From Candidatus Hoaglandella endobia (GTDB lineage Bacteria; Pseudomonadota; Gammaproteobacteria; Enterobacterales; Enterobacteriaceae): a stretch of 64,000 nucleotides of DNA. Of this stretch, positions 21,732-31,004 are shown piece by piece; the first letter of the stretch is position 1; the number at the start of each line of letters is the position of its first letter. Both the position numbers and the translations under genes were made by a program. The notes below the pieces were generated by a model, which was not told the DNA's origin, did not search any database, and saw only the letters and a program-made list of their open reading frames with translations. Location of the stretch: contig NZ_LN999835.1 in assembly GCF_900044015.1 (NCBI RefSeq), positions 398,365 to 462,364 on the forward strand, written 5' to 3'.

Positions 21732-22790
21732 TCAGGTGCGGCACGGCGCAGGTGGATATCCATTGATCATCGCTGCCGGCAATGTGTTACCACATAACAC
21801 TAGTGCGAGTGCATGAAGATCGTCCCAAATGGGATAGCTATAATTATGCTTGATGGTCAGCTCGATTTTAGTCATGAGAGTAACCGCAGCTATTAGCTGT
21901 GTTAAAGATAGGCGTACTAACGCTTTAGTTAGCAATAGCCGGCGGTTTTGCCATACTTTCTGGCGGTCGAACAGCGTGCGCATCGGGGTTCCAGCGATTT
22001 GCCGTTTTATTATTAGTAATAACAGTACTTCGCGCTGTATGCAGCGTAGCAAAAGAGTTGGCTCCGTGGCTTCCAGTCGCAGTTGGCATAAAATGTGCTT
22101 AGCGCGTTTGCTTTGTCCTGCTAGAACGGCATCAATCCAATGAAACGGCATGAAGTGCGCTGCGTCATGCACAACTGCTTCAACACGCGGTAGTGTCAGG
22201 CTCCCGTCGGGATAAAGCAATGAGAGCTGCATTAACGCCTGGGCCAGGGCCAACAAATTACCCTCGTAACAATAGCATAATAATTGGCAGGCAGCTTCAT
22301 CAAGCGCTAGTTTCATATTTTTGGCACGTCTTGCCACCCAGCACGGCAAGTGCGCTTGCTCAGGTGTCGAGCAGATCAACAGGACCGATCTTTGGCTAAC
22401 CAACTGAAACCAAGTACTTTTTTCTAACCTGCGCGTTAGCTTACTACCGCGCAGGATGACGAGGAGATCATCATGCAGCAGCAACGCTAATTGATGCAGT
22501 TTCTCGCCTAGCGCTGACTGAATGCTGCCATCCGGCAGAATAAGCAGCAGCGCTTGACGACTGGCAAACAGACTACGCGCTTGGCACCAGCTAAATAAAG
22601 CCTCCCAGTCGGTCCAGACATCTAATATAATGCTAACATATTCGTCAAAGCCTTTTACCTGCGCCAGCTTGCGGATGCGATCCTGACCCTCTTGCAACAG
22701 CAGCTGATCGTTACCAAAAAGTAAATAACAAGGGTACAGTGATTCTTGCAGTTGTGCATCTAGATGTTCAATCTTATAAAGCCGAATCAT
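21732..22790 (-). CDS. holA: DNA polymerase III delta subunit HolA
   Basis: Clamp-loader delta subunit that opens the beta clamp. From ATG 22790 (MIRLYKIEHLDAQLQESLYP) the product has 352 residues (343 in E. coli), with the conserved CYLLFGNDQLLLQEGQDRI near residue 20. An upstream start at 22838 would add 16 hydrophobic residues not found in the family. The sequence is diverged but full length. It sits downstream of lptE, as in E. coli. Confidence 0.92.
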   Translation of the reverse strand: MIRLYKIEHLDAQLQESLYPCYLLFGNDQLLLQEGQDRIRKLAQVKGFDEYVSIILDVWTDWEALFSWCQARSLFASRQALLLILPDGSIQSALGEKLHQLALLLHDDLLVILRGSKLTRRLEKSTWFQLVSQRSVLLICSTPEQAHLPCWVARRAKNMKLALDEAACQLLCYCYEGNLLALAQALMQLSLLYPDGSLTLPRVEAVVHDAAHFMPFHWIDAVLAGQSKRAKHILCQLRLEATEPTLLLRCIQREVLLLLIIKRQIAGTPMRTLFDRQKVWQNRRLLLTKALVRLSLTQLIAAVTLMTKIELTIKHNYSYPIWDDLHALALVLCGNTLPAAMINGYPPAPCRT

Positions 22791-22838
22791 AGCATATAGT
22801 ATCCATAGCACCAGACAGCAGTGCAACGCACCAGCCAA

Positions 22839-23402
22839 CTAGCTGGTGCCGCCGATAGCTGTCGTTTTTTTCAATTTGGCGTTCAGCGCGTTATCCGCTT
22901 CTCTAGCGGCATATACCGACAGTAGTAGTTTACGCACCAATTGCTGTGCAAGCTGCTGAGGAAGTTCCTGGCGAATAATCTTCCTTTCAGCATCTTTCGC
23001 TAACGCTTTTAGCGGGTGATTGAAGAACGAACGGTATACCGTAACTTCGATGGGGTAGTAATCTTTACCTGGTATTAATACCTGAGCATGCACGCTTAAC
23101 ATCATTTGGTATTCCGCAGTCTTACCGTCTCTGAATACCGAGGCAGTCTTCTGGTTCTCTAACGAGCTTTCTATCCGCAGAGAGGGCAGCGTGGCGCTTT
23201 TTACCTTAGCGTCATCGACGATGGTAATATCGTGTAGGCGCAGCTCGGCGCGCACGGCGCGTGAAATTTGCCCGTAAGGATCTTTACTATGAAAGATTAT
23301 GGTGTTAATTTCGTTCGGTACCTGAGCAGTGCTCAGATGATACCCGCAGCCAGCGCTGACTATTGCAGCAAGGCTTACTACTGCTAAAATCCGATATCGC
23401 AC
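22839..23402 (-). CDS. lptE: LPS-assembly lipoprotein LptE
   Basis: Outer membrane lipoprotein that plugs the LptD barrel. The 187 residues (193 in E. coli) have a signal peptide with lipobox VSAGC, lipidated cysteine at residue 19, followed by [20 protein letters not shown]. It lies 14 bases after leuS, and its partner LptD is at 31005. Both being intact suggests LPS reaches the cell surface. Confidence 0.94.
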   Translation of the reverse strand: MRYRILAVVSLAAIVSAGCGYHLSTAQVPNEINTIIFHSKDPYGQISRAVRAELRLHDITIVDDAKVKSATLPSLRIESSLENQKTASVFRDGKTAEYQMMLSVHAQVLIPGKDYYPIEVTVYRSFFNHPLKALAKDAERKIIRQELPQQLAQQLVRKLLLSVYAAREADNALNAKLKKTTAIGGTS

Positions 23403-23416
23403 AATGCGTTCACTTA

Positions 23417-25999
23417 TTAATCAACGACCAGGTTCAGCAGCTTACCAGGCACGTAGATCACTTTGCGTACCTTTGTTCCTTCTAAATATTTAGCCACTAG
23501 GTGCTCTTGGGTAGCGCGCTCTTGTACCAGTACCTCATCTGCGTTGGCTGGCACGGTAATCTTGCCGCGCAGTTTACCGTTGACTTGGATAATCATCAGC
23601 TTATATTCTTCCACCATTGCCGAGTTATCAGCTACCGGCCAAGGAGCATTATCAATGTCTTCTCCGCCTAGCGCTTGCCAGAGATAAAAGCAGGCATGCG
23701 GAGTAAACGGATAAAGCATTCTTACCACCGCCATTAAGGCTTCCTGTAGTATAGCACGATACTGTTCGCTTTGGGGCTGGAAACGCTCCAGCTTGTTCAT
23801 CAGCTCCATTATAGCGGCAATAGCGGTGTTAAACGTTTGGCGGCGGCTAATATCGTCAGTGACCTTGACGATGGTTTTATGCACTTCGCGGCGCAGCGCT
23901 TTTTGCATATCGTTTAACGATGCAACATCGAGGGTGCTTGCCTGGCCTCTTTGGGTATGCTCATATACCCGTTTCCATAAGCGCTTTAGAAAACGGTTAG
24001 CCCCTTCAATGCCAGACTCTTTCCATTCCAGCGGCATTTCTGCCGGTGAAGCAAACATCATAAATAGCCGCAAGGTATCAGCACCGTATTTTTCTACTAC
24101 CATCTTCGGATCGATGCCGTTGTTCTTCGACTTAGACATCTTGCTCATACCGGCGTAAATCAGCTGCCGTCCCATCGGATCAGTCGCGTTAACAACGCGT
24201 CCTTTTTTGTCTCGCTCGACGTTTGCTTCGGCGGGAGCAACCCAAACTCTCTCTCCGCTGTCGGAGCGGTAATAAAACGCGTCCGCCAATACCATCCCTT
24301 GACACAGCAGACGCTTTGCAGGTTCATCAGAGGTCACTAGGCCGGCGTCGCGCAGCAATTTGTGGTAAAAACGAAAATACATTAAGTGCATGATGGCGTG
24401 CTCTATGCCGCCGATATATTGATCTACCGGTAGCCAGTAATTGGCAGCGGCTGGATTAAGTATGCTACGATCATAATCCGGGCAGGTATAGCGTGCGTAA
24501 TACCAGGAAGATTCCATAAATGTATCGAAGGTATCAGTTTCACGCAACGCCGGTTGGCCTTGATAGGTAGTTGTAGCCCACTCAGTATCTGACTTCAGAG
24601 GACTGCTAATACCGTCCATCAATACTTCTTCAGGTAGGATAACCGGAAGCTGATCGTCAGGAGTTGAAACTATGGTACCGTCTTCGAGCGTCAACATGGG
24701 AATAGGTGCTCCCCAATAACGCTGGCGGGAAACCCCCCAATCGCGCAGACGATAGTTCACCTTGCGCTCGCCTACACCGCGCGCTACCAGAACATCTGCG
24801 ATAGCGTTGAAACCGGCTTGAAAATCTAACCCGTCGAATTCGTCGGAATTGAACAATACACCCTTGTTAGTCATCGCCTGCATGCTCAGGTCTGGCTCGC
24901 TACCATCGGAGTTTAGGATAACAGGCTTCATCTGCAGCGAATATTTGCGCGCGAACTCCCAGTCGTGCTGATCGTGGCCCGGCACAGCCATGACCGCTCC
25001 GGTACCGTAATCCATTAGCACGAAGTTGGCTATCCATACTGGTAGCGACTTCCTGGTTAAAGGATGGATCGCGTACAGGCCGGTAGCTATGCCTTTTTTC
25101 TCCATCTTAGCCATCATACTAGATCCGACCACCTTAGTCATGTGGCATTCCTGGATAAAGTGGGCCAGGGTCGGGTTGTTCACTGCCGCCCGCAGCGACA
25201 GCGCATGACCAGCAGCCACAGCGATGTAGGTTACTCCCATGAAGGTGTCCGGTCGGGTGGTATAAACCGTCAAAGTTTCTTCGCTATCGACGACATTGAA
25301 AGTGATCTCAAGCCCTTCAGAGCGGCCGATCCAATTGCGCTGCATAGTTTTTACCTGTTCAGGCCAGCTCTCTAGCTTTTCTAGATCATGCAGCAGCTCG
25401 TCGGCGTAAGCCGTTATTTTAACAAACCATTGCGGAATTTCCTTGCGATCAACTTGAGTCTCGCAGCGCCAGCAGCATCCATCGATAACCTGTTCGTTAG
25501 CTAGCACCGTCTGATCCTGTGGACACCAGTTGACCTCAGATATTTTTTTATATACTAGTCCTTTTTCATACAGACGGGTAAAAAAGCATTGCTCCCAGCG
25601 GTAATAGTCCGGACGACAGGTGGTAATTTCTCGGCTCCAGTCATAACCAAACCCCAGCAGCTTAAGCTGATTTTTCATGTAATCAATATTAGCATAGGTC
25701 CAGGAGGCCGGCGCGATATTGTGTTTAACAGCAGCGCATTCTGCTGGTAGCCCGAATGCATCCCAACCCATTGGTTGCAATACATTTTTCCCCAGCATAC
25801 GCTGATACCGCGCTATCACATCACCGAGAGTGTAGTTACGCACATGCCCCATATGCAGGCGTCCTGAGGGATATGGTAGCATGGAAAGGCAATAGTACTT
25901 TTCCTTACTGGAATCCTCGGTGACCTTGAATGTCTCTTGTTCATGCCAGTGTTGCTGGACTGTGGTTTCTATTTCTTCTGGGCGGTAAAGCTCTTGCAT
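23417..25999 (-). CDS. leuS: Leucyl-tRNA synthetase LeuS
   Basis: Class I synthetase charging tRNA-Leu. The 860 residues match E. coli exactly in length, with [20 protein letters not shown] (HIGH-type motif, near residue 40), the CP1 editing domain (about 220-420, [16 protein letters not shown]) and KMSKSKNNG (near 620). Start [11 protein letters not shown] at 25999. It heads leuS-lptE-holA. Confidence 0.98.
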   Translation of the reverse strand: MQELYRPEEIETTVQQHWHEQETFKVTEDSSKEKYYCLSMLPYPSGRLHMGHVRNYTLGDVIARYQRMLGKNVLQPMGWDAFGLPAECAAVKHNIAPASWTYANIDYMKNQLKLLGFGYDWSREITTCRPDYYRWEQCFFTRLYEKGLVYKKISEVNWCPQDQTVLANEQVIDGCCWRCETQVDRKEIPQWFVKITAYADELLHDLEKLESWPEQVKTMQRNWIGRSEGLEITFNVVDSEETLTVYTTRPDTFMGVTYIAVAAGHALSLRAAVNNPTLAHFIQECHMTKVVGSSMMAKMEKKGIATGLYAIHPLTRKSLPVWIANFVLMDYGTGAVMAVPGHDQHDWEFARKYSLQMKPVILNSDGSEPDLSMQAMTNKGVLFNSDEFDGLDFQAGFNAIADVLVARGVGERKVNYRLRDWGVSRQRYWGAPIPMLTLEDGTIVSTPDDQLPVILPEEVLMDGISSPLKSDTEWATTTYQGQPALRETDTFDTFMESSWYYARYTCPDYDRSILNPAAANYWLPVDQYIGGIEHAIMHLMYFRFYHKLLRDAGLVTSDEPAKRLLCQGMVLADAFYYRSDSGERVWVAPAEANVERDKKGRVVNATDPMGRQLIYAGMSKMSKSKNNGIDPKMVVEKYGADTLRLFMMFASPAEMPLEWKESGIEGANRFLKRLWKRVYEHTQRGQASTLDVASLNDMQKALRREVHKTIVKVTDDISRRQTFNTAIAAIMELMNKLERFQPQSEQYRAILQEALMAVVRMLYPFTPHACFYLWQALGGEDIDNAPWPVADNSAMVEEYKLMIIQVNGKLRGKITVPANADEVLVQERATQEHLVAKYLEGTKVRKVIYVPGKLLNLVVD

Positions 26000-26117
26000 G
26001 GCAGCCAGTAGTCCTCAATTAGCGTTTCTTAAACAACAGACAGTGCTTGCTCACTAGTCCAGTAAGCAATACTATTATTAGATAGTATAGAATACACCAT
26101 TCAACTAGTTAATTTAT

Positions 26118-27707
26118 TTATGTATTACGTCGAGATGATGAGGCCCGGCATACATCTAGTAACATGCTTAGCTTATCTAAGATCCTTAGACAAGGACGGC
26201 AGCGTCCAAAAATCAACGCAGTAAATCCGGCTAATAGCGTAATGATCCATATAGGCCAGGAGCCAGCCCGGGCATAGGGCGTCAATGCCCGGGTCGGGAC
26301 CATGTGCACATTAAGCACTTCCCGGGTAAATTGCAGTAATTGTGCTTTTGTTGTGCCATCAGCGTTAATTACTGCCGTAATACCGTTGTTTGTACTGCGC
26401 AAAAGTGGTCGTCCCAGCTCCAGCGAACGCATACGTGCCATCTGAAAATGCTGCCAAGGGCCAATGGAATGCCCAAACCAAGCATCATTGGAAATGGTCA
26501 GTAGAAAGTCAGTATCTGGACGGAAATTATCCCGCACCTGGCCGCCCAAGATAATCTCATAGCAGGCCGTAGCGGTAAGCTTCATTCCGGCTACTTGTAA
26601 TTGCGGCTGCATATATTGCCCCTGGCTCAAAAAAGACATTGGTAGATTAAACAGTGGCGCTAGCGGCCGCAATATCCGCTGCAACGGAACCTTTTCGCCA
26701 AAAGGCACTAGGTGGTGCTTATTATATCGGTCCTCTGCAGGATAACTATAAGGTTTAGATTCGCCTAGAACTACGATACTATTATAATAATCATAGCCGT
26801 GCGGAGTTGGGCGAGCGTCTATAATGCCAGTTATCAAACTAGTGTGCGCTGGGCGCAGTTGCTTATCAAGCTGTATCAAGAAGGCGTTTTGAGCTATCTC
26901 GTCATCCGGAATTGCCGATTCGGGCCAGATAACCATCTGCGCCTTTCCGAGGGACGGCAGAGTATGTTGCAAATAAATATCTAGTGTTGGGTGGACCTGG
27001 CTGGATTGCCATTTCATCGCCGGGGCGATATTGCCCTGAACTAGGGCCACATCGATGCCCCGCTGCGGCTCTAATTGATACCATTGCAGCGAACGTAGCG
27101 GCCAGGATAACAGCAGCAACGCCAGTGTGCTCAATGCCGGCGCCAGCCGCCGCTGGGCTAGAGCCAATACCGCTAGGCCGCTTATCATTACCAATAAGAA
27201 CGTAATCCCCTGCACGCCAACGATGGGCGCAATACCCTTCAACGGCGCGTCTATTTGACTATAGCCAAATTCTAACCAGGGAAAACCTGTTAGCAACCTG
27301 CTGCGCAGGAATTCAGTGACTGTCCAAAGTACCGGAGCACCGAGCGCTAGTCGCCACAGCCCAGTGCTAGGCCATAAACGTGCTAGCAAGACGGCAAATA
27401 ACATGGGATAGAGCGCTAGATAAGCGGCTAACAATCCCACCAGCGCTACGTTGACCAGACTGGGCAAACCGCTAAATTGCGCGATACTTATGTATACCCA
27501 TTTGACGCCGTTACCGAACAAACTAAACCCCCATGCGAACCCTAGTACGGCAGCCTGACGGCTACTACGGCTAAGCGTAGCCGCTAGCAACCCGCCCAAA
27601 GAGACGATTGCTGCAGGCCATAGGTCATAAGGAGAAAAAGCTAACATACCGCAGGCGCCGGTAATAAGCGCTAGCAGTAATCGCAGGCGCTGGCATGCGT
27701 AATCCAT
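26118..27707 (-). CDS. lnt: Apolipoprotein N-acyltransferase Lnt
   Basis: Inner-membrane enzyme adding the third acyl chain to lipoproteins. The 529 residues (512 in E. coli) have about six N-terminal membrane helices and a nitrilase domain with the Glu-Lys-Cys triad in [18 protein letters not shown] and [10 protein letters not shown], and a C-terminal helix near 485-500. Together with LspA it would complete maturation of LptE and TraT. corC, normally just upstream, is reduced to traces. Confidence 0.96.
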   Translation of the reverse strand: MDYACQRLRLLLALITGACGMLAFSPYDLWPAAIVSLGGLLAATLSRSSRQAAVLGFAWGFSLFGNGVKWVYISIAQFSGLPSLVNVALVGLLAAYLALYPMLFAVLLARLWPSTGLWRLALGAPVLWTVTEFLRSRLLTGFPWLEFGYSQIDAPLKGIAPIVGVQGITFLLVMISGLAVLALAQRRLAPALSTLALLLLSWPLRSLQWYQLEPQRGIDVALVQGNIAPAMKWQSSQVHPTLDIYLQHTLPSLGKAQMVIWPESAIPDDEIAQNAFLIQLDKQLRPAHTSLITGIIDARPTPHGYDYYNSIVVLGESKPYSYPAEDRYNKHHLVPFGEKVPLQRILRPLAPLFNLPMSFLSQGQYMQPQLQVAGMKLTATACYEIILGGQVRDNFRPDTDFLLTISNDAWFGHSIGPWQHFQMARMRSLELGRPLLRSTNNGITAVINADGTTKAQLLQFTREVLNVHMVPTRALTPYARAGSWPIWIITLLAGFTALIFGRCRPCLRILDKLSMLLDVCRASSSRRNT

Positions 27708-27724
27708 TTATGGTAACATTCGTT

Positions 27725-27810
27725 GAATATTTGAAAAGTATAATAATTTACTACTTTAGCTATTATCTATGGCAATTTTAAAGAAGATGATCTCAACCTG
27801 CAGATAGCAT
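27725..27810 (-). pseudogene. Possible corC (ybeX) 3' remnant
   Basis: A minus-strand frame between ybeY and lnt reads VEIIFFKIAIDNS before a stop. It resembles the CorC C-terminus (IDGYQFKVAMADS), and corC occupies exactly this slot in E. coli. The match is short, so this is tentative. Confidence 0.35.
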
Positions 27811-27972
27811 TAAAATGCTTTAAACGTGAACGTTTCACGGTTTCACTAGGTAGTGGCTTTCTCTATCTAAGATCTACTAGAAGCTCATCCGAACATGAAC
27901 TCAAGCATATCATCTCATCAATAATCACTATATACTGATCAATTAGTCGATGACCATGTTTATTTACTATTA

Positions 27973-28434
27973 CTATACTTTATCCATAAGATAAGGGTCT
28001 CGATAACCTAGTTTTTTCATAATCTCAGTTTCCAGCGTTTCCATTTTAATGGCTTCATCATTTATGATATGATTATACCCTAGTAGATGCAGCGAACCGT
28101 GAATAACCATATGAGCCCAATGAGCCTCTGGCGTTTTTATCTGCTCTAGCGCTTCTCGCTCCACTACTTGGCGACAGATCACTAAATCTCCCAATAGCGG
28201 CAGCGCTACTTCAGCGTAGTTTGTAAAGGAAAGCACATTAGTTGGCTTGTCCTTGCCGCGGTACCTAAAATTTAGTTCATTGCTTTCTGCTTCATCTACA
28301 AGACGAATGGTCATCTCCGCTTCATCGTGCAATAGCGGTAGTATGCCGCTCAGCCAGCGGACAAAAGCTGACTCGGTAGGTAGATCGTGCATTTTGCTGC
28401 ACGCAAATTGCAAATCAAGAATAATCTTGCTCAT
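27973..28434 (-). CDS. ybeY: Endoribonuclease YbeY
   Basis: Metallo-endoribonuclease in 16S rRNA 3'-end maturation and ribosome quality control. The 153 residues (155 in E. coli) keep the metal motif [11 protein letters not shown] (H-x3-H-x5-H, near residue 112), and the [14 protein letters not shown] motif near 56. The upstream partners ybeZ and miaB are absent. Confidence 0.95.
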   Translation of the reverse strand: MSKIILDLQFACSKMHDLPTESAFVRWLSGILPLLHDEAEMTIRLVDEAESNELNFRYRGKDKPTNVLSFTNYAEVALPLLGDLVICRQVVEREALEQIKTPEAHWAHMVIHGSLHLLGYNHIINDEAIKMETLETEIMKKLGYRDPYLMDKV

Positions 28435-28656
28435 TCATGTAGTTATTCTAACTATTGAGTTGAATAGTGATAATTGGTATTTATTGAACCACGTCCATAA
28501 TCGGACGTGCCATTATTCTTCGCCTAAACCTACATCAGCAGATACTGTGCCGCCAACAGTACTACTGCATTTGATCAACGCTATTATAAACTTAGTATTA
28601 TGCATTTTACATTAACAACACTACGATGGAATGAGGTACTAAATGCTCACTAACTA

Positions 28657-28684
28657 TAGAATAGGTAAAATAGAATAGGTAAAT
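28657..28684 (+). repeat. 14-bp tandem duplication
   Basis: TAGAATAGGTAAAA (28657-28670) is followed by the same unit with one mismatch in the last base (28671-28684). Confidence 0.9.
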
Positions 28685-28817
28685 TTTCTACGATTAAATA
28701 TCTACTATAATACGGTACAGCAGTGCCGTGTCTATCTATCAAAGATAAAACTAAATCTGCGTATCAACTTAAGCTAAACAGCTTGTTACGCATACCTCTT
28801 CATTTTAATAACAAACT

Positions 28818-28962
28818 GACTGTCAAAGTATCATTGATCTTCGATGTTCAGTATCGAACGCCGTGCACCGGCTTTTAATAAAGCTTTACACCTCTTATCT
28901 ATCATCGGTGGCAAACAATCGAAGTTTCTTAACAGATTGTTTTCAATGATACTTTGACTGTC
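28818..28962. repeat. 20-bp inverted repeat bounding a structured 145-base element
   Basis: GACTGTCAAAGTATCATTGA at 28818-28837 pairs with 28943-28962 at 19 of 20 positions. The 105 bases between contain smaller stems: CGAT/ATCG near 28842-28856 and AACAATC/GATTGTT near 28916-28942. It has the shape of a miniature inverted-repeat element or a folded RNA. I saw no second copy and no T run after it. Confidence 0.8.
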
Positions 28963-29002
28963 CGTACTTACCTGTGCTGATTGTAAGGTATGTTCTATAA
29001 GC

Positions 29003-29032
29003 TTGTATTGTTTAATACAATGTGCCTATAAT
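29003..29032 (+). promoter_or_regulatory. Candidate nfuA promoter with overlapping palindrome
   Basis: TTGTAT (29003-29008), an 18-base spacer and TATAAT (29027-29032) precede nfuA by 35 bases. The -35 element begins a perfect palindrome, TTGTATT-gttt-AATACAA (29003-29020), which could be an operator. Confidence 0.5.
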
Positions 29033-29066
29033 AAAGATTATTTTAGTTCACTATTGAGTTCATGTT

Positions 29067-29639
29067 ATGATCCTTATTACAGATGCTGCCCAAGAATATT
29101 TGGCTAACTTGCTGTTAAATCAGGGAAAAGGTACCCAAATTAGGGGTTTTATTATCAATCCTGGCACGCCACATGCGGAATGCGGAGTTTCCTATTGTCC
29201 GCCAGATGCGGTGGCGGTCACAGACATTGCGTGTAAATTTGAAAAATTTTCTTTATATGTTGATGAGTTAAGCGCTCCTTACCTACAGGATGCAGAAATC
29301 GACTTCGTTACCGATAAACTTGGCTCGCAACTTACATTTAAGGCACCTAACGCAAACATGTGCAAAGTAAGCGACGAAGCGCCGCTAATTGAGCGCGTTG
29401 AGTATCTTCTGCAATCGCAAATCAATCCAAAATTGTCAAGTCATGGCGGTCAAGTGAATCTTATCGAGATAACCGAAGATCTGGCTATTCTGCAGTTTAG
29501 CGGTGGCTGTAATGGGTGTGCCATGGTCAGTTATACGCTTAAGGAAGGAATTGAAAAAGAATTACTAAAAAATTTTCCTGAGTTGAAAGGGGTACGCGAC
29601 TTAACAGAACATCAACGCAGCGAGTCTTCCTACTATTAA
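29067..29639 (+). CDS. nfuA: Fe-S biogenesis scaffold/carrier NfuA
   Basis: Carries 4Fe-4S clusters to targets and restores the auxiliary cluster of LipA after each turnover. The 190 residues (191 in E. coli) have a degenerate A-type domain (about 1-100) and a C-terminal Nfu domain with the cluster cysteines in GGCNGCAMV (near residue 150). lipA and lipB nearby on the chromosome suggest a working lipoylation module. Confidence 0.97.
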   Translation: MILITDAAQEYLANLLLNQGKGTQIRGFIINPGTPHAECGVSYCPPDAVAVTDIACKFEKFSLYVDELSAPYLQDAEIDFVTDKLGSQLTFKAPNANMCKVSDEAPLIERVEYLLQSQINPKLSSHGGQVNLIEITEDLAILQFSGGCNGCAMVSYTLKEGIEKELLKNFPELKGVRDLTEHQRSESSYY

Positions 29640-29978
29640 GGTGTTTACCTTGATCGACCAGTATCATACTGCACTGCTTGAAAAACGCATTAAATTTATT
29701 TTATTATAGCAGTGTGGCTATATTTGGCCGCACCGTTATACCGAATAATTGCCGAGATTTTAATATATTTTAATTTGATATATTCCTTATTCTAGGAGCT
29801 GATAGCGACGTTAGCTAAGCTAAGAAGATATTGACCAGTATTAATGGAACGCTTATTGTTTTAAGCGCAATAGCGCAATATAGCGCAATAATGAATGATA
29901 GAAAACTGTTCGTTAAATATTAGCAATAATAACCTTAAATGAGTAAACTGAAATTATTAAGCTTATCAGGAGACTCTT
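29640..29978. other. Spacer between nfuA and ssb
   Basis: About 340 AT-rich bases. A unit around AGCGCAAT is iterated three times at 29864-29890, with TAGCGCAATA perfectly doubled (29871-29880, 29881-29890). No LexA-like box or uvrA remnant is recognisable, although uvrA is the usual divergent neighbour of ssb. Confidence 0.6.
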
Positions 29979-30491
29979 ATGGCCAGCAGAGGCGTTAATA
30001 AAGTAATTCTAATCGGCAATTTAGGTCAAGATCCGGAAATTCGCCATATGCCTAATGGCGGTGTAGTTGCTAATATAACGCTGGCAACTTCAGATAGCTG
30101 GCGAGACAAGCAGACCGGCGAGATCAAGGAAAAAACAGAATGGCACCGGGTGGTACTATTTGGCAAACTAGCCGAGGTAGCTGGAGAATATTTGCGCAAA
30201 GGTTCCCAGGTATATGTTGAGGGTTCTTTGCAAAACCGCAAGTGGCAGGACCAAAATGGCCAAGACCGTTATACCACCGAGGTCGTGGTCAATGTAGCCG
30301 GCACCATGCAAATGCTCGGCGGACGTCAGAGCACTAATACTGGCAGTGCCCAGCAGGTAAGCTGGGGACAGCAGCAGAGCAACAGTCCTCAATTAAATGT
30401 CGGTAAGGTGTCGGCGATACGGCCACAGAATAATACCCCGACGTCCGGCAATGAATTACCTATGGACTTTGATGACGACATTCCATTCTAG
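29979..30491 (+). CDS. ssb: Single-stranded DNA-binding protein Ssb
   Basis: Binds single-stranded DNA in replication and repair. The 170 residues (178 in E. coli) start [20 protein letters not shown], keep the OB fold (about 1-110), a glutamine/asparagine-rich linker and the acidic partner-binding tail [16 protein letters not shown] is about eight bases upstream of the ATG. A 19-bp duplication covers its stop codon. Confidence 0.97.
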   Translation: MASRGVNKVILIGNLGQDPEIRHMPNGGVVANITLATSDSWRDKQTGEIKEKTEWHRVVLFGKLAEVAGEYLRKGSQVYVEGSLQNRKWQDQNGQDRYTTEVVVNVAGTMQMLGGRQSTNTGSAQQVSWGQQQSNSPQLNVGKVSAIRPQNNTPTSGNELPMDFDDDIPF

Positions 30492-30520
30492 AATGGTTAG
30501 GCCATTCTAGAATGGTTAGG
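30483..30520 (+). repeat. 19-bp tandem duplication spanning the ssb stop
   Basis: CCATTCTAGAATGGTTAGG is repeated exactly at 30483-30501 and 30502-30520. The first copy encodes the last two residues and stop of ssb. Each copy contains the 14-base palindrome CCATTCTAGAATGG, giving two adjacent cruciform-capable sites. Confidence 0.97.
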
Positions 30521-31004
30521 GTATTGGTTAGTGCTGCTGTATTCAACGACCCTAAAAATCAGAATTATATATCTAGTTCATTAATAAAATAACTTATTAG
30601 TAGAAGAGCTGCTTGAGTGTGCTTAATTGGCAGGAAGAGGACGCCAGCTGCATAAGCTAGTCTACGCACGAACAGCTATCTGCTATTTTTATACTGTAGT
30701 TGTTAGCTTAGCTAAGCTACCCAGTTTAGATGAAATATGCACCTTTTGCTCTGTAGCAAACGCCCGCCGCCTGGATTTTGATCTCGAGAAAACAGCATAC
30801 CATGGCTTGAAGTCAATCAAACTAGCACAACCGATCTAACCATCCTAAACTTTATTTAACCGTCTTTTTTATCTACCAGGCATATAGCCGATCAAGAGAG
30901 TTGATAATCACAACCAAGGCTAAAAAAATGTAGAGTAACAAATAGCGATACAGCAAAATTTTGAATAGTCTCTTAAATATTATGAAACTAAAATAAAGAT
31001 GCTT
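30492..31004. other. Spacer between ssb and lptD
   Basis: About 510 bases with no intact gene. It holds the second copy of the ssb-end duplication and a probable djlA remnant on the minus strand (30694-30796). Confidence 0.6.
30694..30796 (-). pseudogene. djlA: Probable djlA remnant
   Basis: The minus strand reads FSRSKSRRRAFATEQK then VHISSKLGSLAKLTTTV, resembling the DjlA region after its membrane anchor (FDKARSRKMAWFANQRERQ, then FEVMGHLTKSKGRV). djlA lies divergently upstream of lptD in E. coli, as this fragment does. No J-domain is left. Confidence 0.5.

Larger units (their letters stand above)
28435..29066. other. Gene-free spacer with a 145-base inverted-repeat structure
   Basis: About 630 bases separate ybeY (minus) and nfuA (plus). 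I see no remnant of ybeZ, miaB or bioH. It contains a 14-bp tandem duplication (28657-28684), a long inverted repeat (28818-28962) and the nfuA promoter. Confidence 0.6.
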
